This document shows, in pieces, positions 60,601 to 64,000 of a stretch of 64,000 nt of DNA (position 1 is its first letter; each line of letters opens with the position of its first letter). Made by a program: the position numbers and the translations under genes. Location: positions 4,712,001 to 4,776,000 of the forward strand of contig JAUJPP010000007.1 in the NCBI GenBank assembly GCA_030562195.1, read 5' to 3'. The notes beneath the pieces are model-generated. The model worked only from the letters and a program-made list of their open reading frames with translations. It did not search any database and was not told the origin of the DNA. This DNA is from Nipponacmea schrenckii. Its lineage: Eukaryota; Mollusca; Gastropoda; Lottiidae.

Positions 60601-63183
60601 ATTTTGAACTTTATCAATGCTCCAAATGGTTATTTGTAAATTCTGCAATTTATATTTGGTAGTTGATCTAAATTATTAATTGTAGTTGCTCCCAATTTTT
60701 ATTTTTAGTAAATTCTTCAATCTGTTCTTCGTAGTTGCTCAAACTTGTTTTTGTAAATGCTTCAAATTTTTATTTGTAAATGCTGTAATTTTTTCCTTTG
60801 TGTACTTGTTACAATTTTTTTTTGAACTGGCTACAATTGTTCTCAATGATCTCAAGATCTATCCTATAAATATTGCTGTTGTCAATAGAATGCCTATTTT
60901 GTCTCTATCATTCATGACCTTATCTTGCCTGTTTATCTACTTCCAGGTCGAACATCAATATATCAGAAAAAAGGATGTATAGCTACAGAAGGAGATGTAA
61001 GTATGATTTGTATGTTCATGAATCAATCTAGTTCCAAGATTATTGCTTTACAATCATGCAGCAGAAGAGTTCAGATGATGAAAAATTGAATGCTCTAGAG
61101 CTGACTTAAGAGTAATATTTAATTCTGTCAAGTAGGGTCAATAGACAAAGAAAACTGGAAAATTGAGAAACGTCTTGGATTATCATTCCATCACATTTTA
61201 TGTTTTAAGATTACTGGTTGGAATTAATGAGGTTCTTAGGAAAATAGGGTTTCAGTTCAGGGTCTTTATTAAAATTCTAAAGGCAGACGTCAATTATTTC
61301 TGCATAAATCACAACTTTGTCCCTTAACAACATGTCCCCTACTTTACACCACAACAATACCTCTAATTAATCTATTCAATACTCTCATTTCTTTAGTTAC
61401 TAGATCTTATACCAGACAATACTAGAACGTGAGACTGGGGCTTTATGGGGGTTAGATTGTTCTTTAGTATTGGTATTTTGATAATGTGAAGCGACTGGCC
61501 CATGTTTATCTGTCGGCCATTTTAATCAATTTACTGATTGTGTATAGTGTTGACCATCAATGTCTTGTTGAAAATGAAGAAGAAATTGGGATGTTTGTTT
61601 CGACTTTGAAAGCAGTATTTGTGTTGTTTTCCACCATTGATATCAGTAATTTGATCTAAACTATTAACATTAAAAAAATATAATGTTAATGGTCTAATAC
61701 TAATTCTTGGTTTTTCAAGCGTATTATTTGAAATTATTGATTGGACCAGTTTGTGAGAGCATTTGCCTTATTTTCTATTTCTACAAAACCATTTTGCTTA
61801 CATTGCAATGGTAATTTAAAGTACTATGCATTTATTGTATCAAACAAATTGTTAAAAATTTATTATTAAATGGTAAACAATATCACAAAGGAAATAAGAA
61901 ATCATCAACAAACATGGAATGTAAACTGAAAATTCATGAGTTTGTGTTTTTATATGGTCAGCTTTGTATTTAGATTTTAAAAAAGATAAAAAATAGAATT
62001 GTTAAAAAAAGTACTACCGGTAGTCATAATAAAAAAGGTTAGCCAGTACTAGTAGATAGGATAGTAATATTTGTAGTCCCTTATAAGTATAAAAATAGTA
62101 TTAGTTCATTGAAATGACTAAGAACCTTTTCTTTCAACATGTTATAATATTAATAACCAATAAAGCGTGATGGATTTTACCTACTGATAAAAAAACGAGA
62201 AAATGACATGGCAAAGGTGTGACTCTTAGTTAAAGTACTTATTATATATCTGAAGTGTGTACAGACATTCCTAACTATATTGAAAAACCGCCATCTCATT
62301 TTTGGTGGGAGTACTAATAAAAAATGTACCTATCAGACCCCCCTTTTATCTTTTTGATCTGTAGGTGAAAGACTTCATTCATTAGTACTGGTCCGTGAAA
62401 CCTAAAACTATAAATGGATGTTCATATTAGTTCACTTCTCTATTAACTATTAGACCGAGGTTATACTGATATACAATATTATTATTGGTTTAATTGTGTG
62501 GCTGTATGAATCATTAACATGAAGGAGGTCAATCAACAAATATATTAATACAAGATGCACAATCCCATTCACTCATTTGATCTTGATGTAATCTTTATAA
62601 CAATTGACCTTTTTGATCCATATTGCAAGTAGCTTTTGTGATTAAAGTAGTATTGCTGCTTCTGATCCATGTAACAAATGACTCTTGTGATCCATATAGC
62701 AAATGACTCTTGTGATCCATGTAGCAAATGACTCTTGTGATCCATATAGCAAATGACTCTTGTGATCCATGTAGCAAATGACTCTTGTGATTTGTAAATC
62801 ATAGATTTAGTTGTTGGACACACAACAGCTCTGTTTACAAACAGTACATTCTTAATATTTTGACAAATATAAGTAGTATGGTAGTGCCTCAAAGTTTTTA
62901 AAATTCTTTTTGTTTTTGAGATAGCCACAAATTTTTTTTCTTATTCCAGGCCATCAGGACATTAGGTGTAACAATATTTAAAGCTTTAGATCATGGATTT
63001 CATGAAAATGAAGAAAGACAACTGAGTCATGATCTGGAGAATTTGATAGATCTGATGACACATGAAGATGATGAAACTGATGAATCTCAAACAGCTGATG
63101 ATGAAGGTATTGAGAAAGATGCTGAAGATGATTTTGACACTAGAGAAACTCCACAACATTGTACGTTTAAACAAGTCGAACTG
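51671..63183 (+). CDS. SPIRE1: Spire-type actin nucleator, KIND domain (3'-partial)
   Basis: Spire nucleates actin through WH2 repeats and works with formins, to which its N-terminal KIND domain binds, in vesicle transport and oogenesis. Visible exons: 51671-51929, 60947-60996, 62950-63183, and a probable 30-nt microexon at 53371-53400. Phases agree with and without the microexon. Seen: [20 protein letters not shown] and [10 protein letters not shown] (start of the KIND fold), CIATEGD, then [20 protein letters not shown] and [16 protein letters not shown], followed by an acidic Asp/Glu stretch. This matches the arrangement of vertebrate Spire, in which [20 protein letters not shown] precedes an acidic linker. 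The WH2 and later domains lie right of the window. Introns are large (1.4-7.5 kb) compared with the other genes here. Spire1 and Spire2 cannot be separated. Confidence 0.92.
53371..53400 (+). CDS. SPIRE1: Probable 30-nt cassette microexon of Spire
   Basis: Flanked by a strong acceptor (a pyrimidine-rich stretch ending CTTTCTGCAG) and a GTAATT donor. Its 30 nt keep the phase-1 frame, adding [14 protein letters not shown] basic residues between the KIND exon 1 and the 50-nt exon. Being a multiple of three with matching phases makes alternative inclusion possible. The call depends on splice signals and phase only. Confidence 0.55.
56810..57020 (+). pseudogene. Decayed GIY-YIG endonuclease fragment of a Penelope-like retroelement
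   Basis: In one frame [17 protein letters not shown] is readable; after a frame change [15 protein letters not shown] follows, and after another [10 protein letters not shown]. This order (cysteine-containing strand, YIGQT-like turn, LRxRVxVHKQQI helix, SEHL) is typical of the GIY-YIG domain at the C-terminus of Penelope-like elements. No reverse transcriptase is recognisable upstream. It lies in a Spire intron, just left of a MITE. Confidence 0.6.
57094..57432. mobile_element. TTAA-flanked MITE, copy 2 (339 bp), in a Spire intron
   Basis: The ends AGGGATAATAGG and CCTATTATCCCT are inverted repeats flanked by TTAA (57090-57093 and 57433-57436), as in the copy at 40856-41302. The central hairpin AAACGCTTAAT/ATTAAGCGTTT is conserved in position. 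The rest has diverged and is shorter. Confidence 0.8.
60440..60845. repeat. Degenerate minisatellite in a Spire intron
   Basis: Repeats of roughly 28-30 bp with the core TTTGTAAATGCTTCAAATT (variants TTGTAGTTGCTCCCAATTT, TTGTACTTGCTCCAAATTG) occur more than ten times. Copies are diverged, so the array is old. The open frame across it is a by-product. Confidence 0.6.
62663..62791. repeat. Minisatellite, 25-bp unit with 50-bp dimer pattern
   Basis: Five copies of CAAATGACTCTTGTGATCCA plus five bases begin at 62675, 62700, 62725, 62750 and 62775. The last five bases alternate between TATAG and TGTAG, giving a 50-bp higher-order period. It lies in the Spire intron just before the exon at 62950. 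The two open minus-strand frames over it are produced by the repeat. Confidence 0.85.
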
Positions 63184-64000
63184 GTAAGCTTTTTTTTTGT
63201 TTTTTTGCCCTTATGTAAAAACATCTTTTAGGACATCAGGAGAATTATTTGAAAAAACACACAATAGGACTGCTGATATATATGCATTCATGCATAATTC
63301 AAACTGAATCTCGAAAGATTTATCTGGTTTTTTCACTGTATTAAATCTTCAGATTAACCTAAAAAACAATATTATCAACTGTAATACCTAGTAAAAATAC
63401 TGTTATTTAAGAGTTACTAAAGTTTAATCAAAAATTAATTAACAGCTTTTGAAAAAGGATACCAGAACAAGTATGGTAGGGATTGGTTACCATGTTGTTG
63501 AGTATAATAAGTCTTTGATCAGGTATAATTTGATATGAAATAACTGAAATATTTGTCTGAAATATAATCCTGTTATTTGTATGCTGGTCTCAATATTTCA
63601 TCAATTTTAAACATTATTCATTAATATAATTTTACACCTGTACACGTCAACACTAGACCACACCTCATACTGTAAATTTCAAAAGCTTAGTATCTAGTAT
63701 GGATAAGCATGAAGCAACACTCAGTGGTTGTGGATACCAAGAAATTTTAAAAGACTATTTTTTTATAGGGACAAATAATATTTATCTCAATGTCTCAAAA
63801 AGTTCAAATAGAGATACATTTGAAAAATACCGTCTAGCAAAGAATTAAGATTTCAATTTCTAATTTTTGGTTTGGCTATATTTTGAACTCTTTATATCAA
63901 ACAATATGTCTATGTCCAGTTGACTGTGTAATTTAGGAATTAGACCAACTCAATTTGATTAAATCAAATGACAGTATCAAGTGGAAAATGTTTGTTTGAA
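63184..64000 (+). other. Start of the next Spire intron
   Basis: After the donor GTAAGC at 63184 no further exon with KIND or WH2 similarity is seen up to the window end. Confidence 0.55.

Noticed and set aside
60686..60982. 98-codon hydrophobic frame ([10 protein letters not shown]) that could look like a membrane protein
   Set aside because: It is produced by the T-rich degenerate minisatellite and runs into the Spire exon in the wrong frame.
1..64000. CRISPR arrays, operons, ribosome binding sites, phage or plasmid genes
   Set aside because: The window is clearly animal nuclear DNA with spliceosomal introns; none of these features occurs and the tandem arrays lack unique spacers of constant length.

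Overview
This window is eukaryotic nuclear DNA. It is AT-rich, its genes are split by short spliceosomal introns, and its genes and repeats are animal in character. The protein sequences and repeats (arrays of about 160-bp units resembling the 'pearl' elements of bivalves, headed by a TTTTTATACGCCCAC motif, plus tRNA-derived SINEs and several MITE families) best fit a lophotrochozoan, most likely a mollusc. I cannot name the species. All gene calls were made by reading translations and splice sites by eye against remembered family features; no database search was possible.

Six conserved genes account for the coding DNA. In order they are: cyclin E (+, 2182-4544, 5' end missing); URI1, the unconventional prefoldin RPB5 interactor (-, 27558-18513, nine coding exons); eIF6 (+, 29478-32287, with two alternative first coding exons); CFAP418/C8orf37 (-, 38865-36250, six exons); VAP, the VAMP-associated ER protein (+, 39266-48326, seven exons); and Spire, the KIND-domain actin nucleator (+, 51671 to beyond the window end). 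URI1 and eIF6 are divergent, about 1.9 kb apart. CFAP418 and VAP are divergent with start codons only 400 bp apart. The genes do not form a functional pathway; this is an ordinary animal gene neighbourhood.

The space between genes and within introns is rich in mobile DNA: a complete but disabled Tc1-like element with intact TA-flanked ends in the last URI1 intron; a 974-bp hAT-type non-autonomous element with a perfect 8-bp target duplication in VAP intron 5; two copies of a TTAA-flanked MITE; a 119-bp TA-flanked foldback MITE behind eIF6; two SINE copies sharing a central domain; a decayed GIY-YIG/Penelope-like fragment; and five copies plus a solo head of a tandem-repeat-bearing element, one of which contains a recent higher-order repeat of about 870 bp.

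The points most worth following up are the duplicated alternative first exon of eIF6 (the second with its own TATA box), the Ser235-to-Glu substitution in the same eIF6, an apparent GC-AG intron in CFAP418, a 30-nt microexon in Spire, and the family of tandem-repeat elements. Long stretches (about 4.5-6.8, 11.3-18.1 and 48.3-51.6 kb) contain no gene that I recognise.
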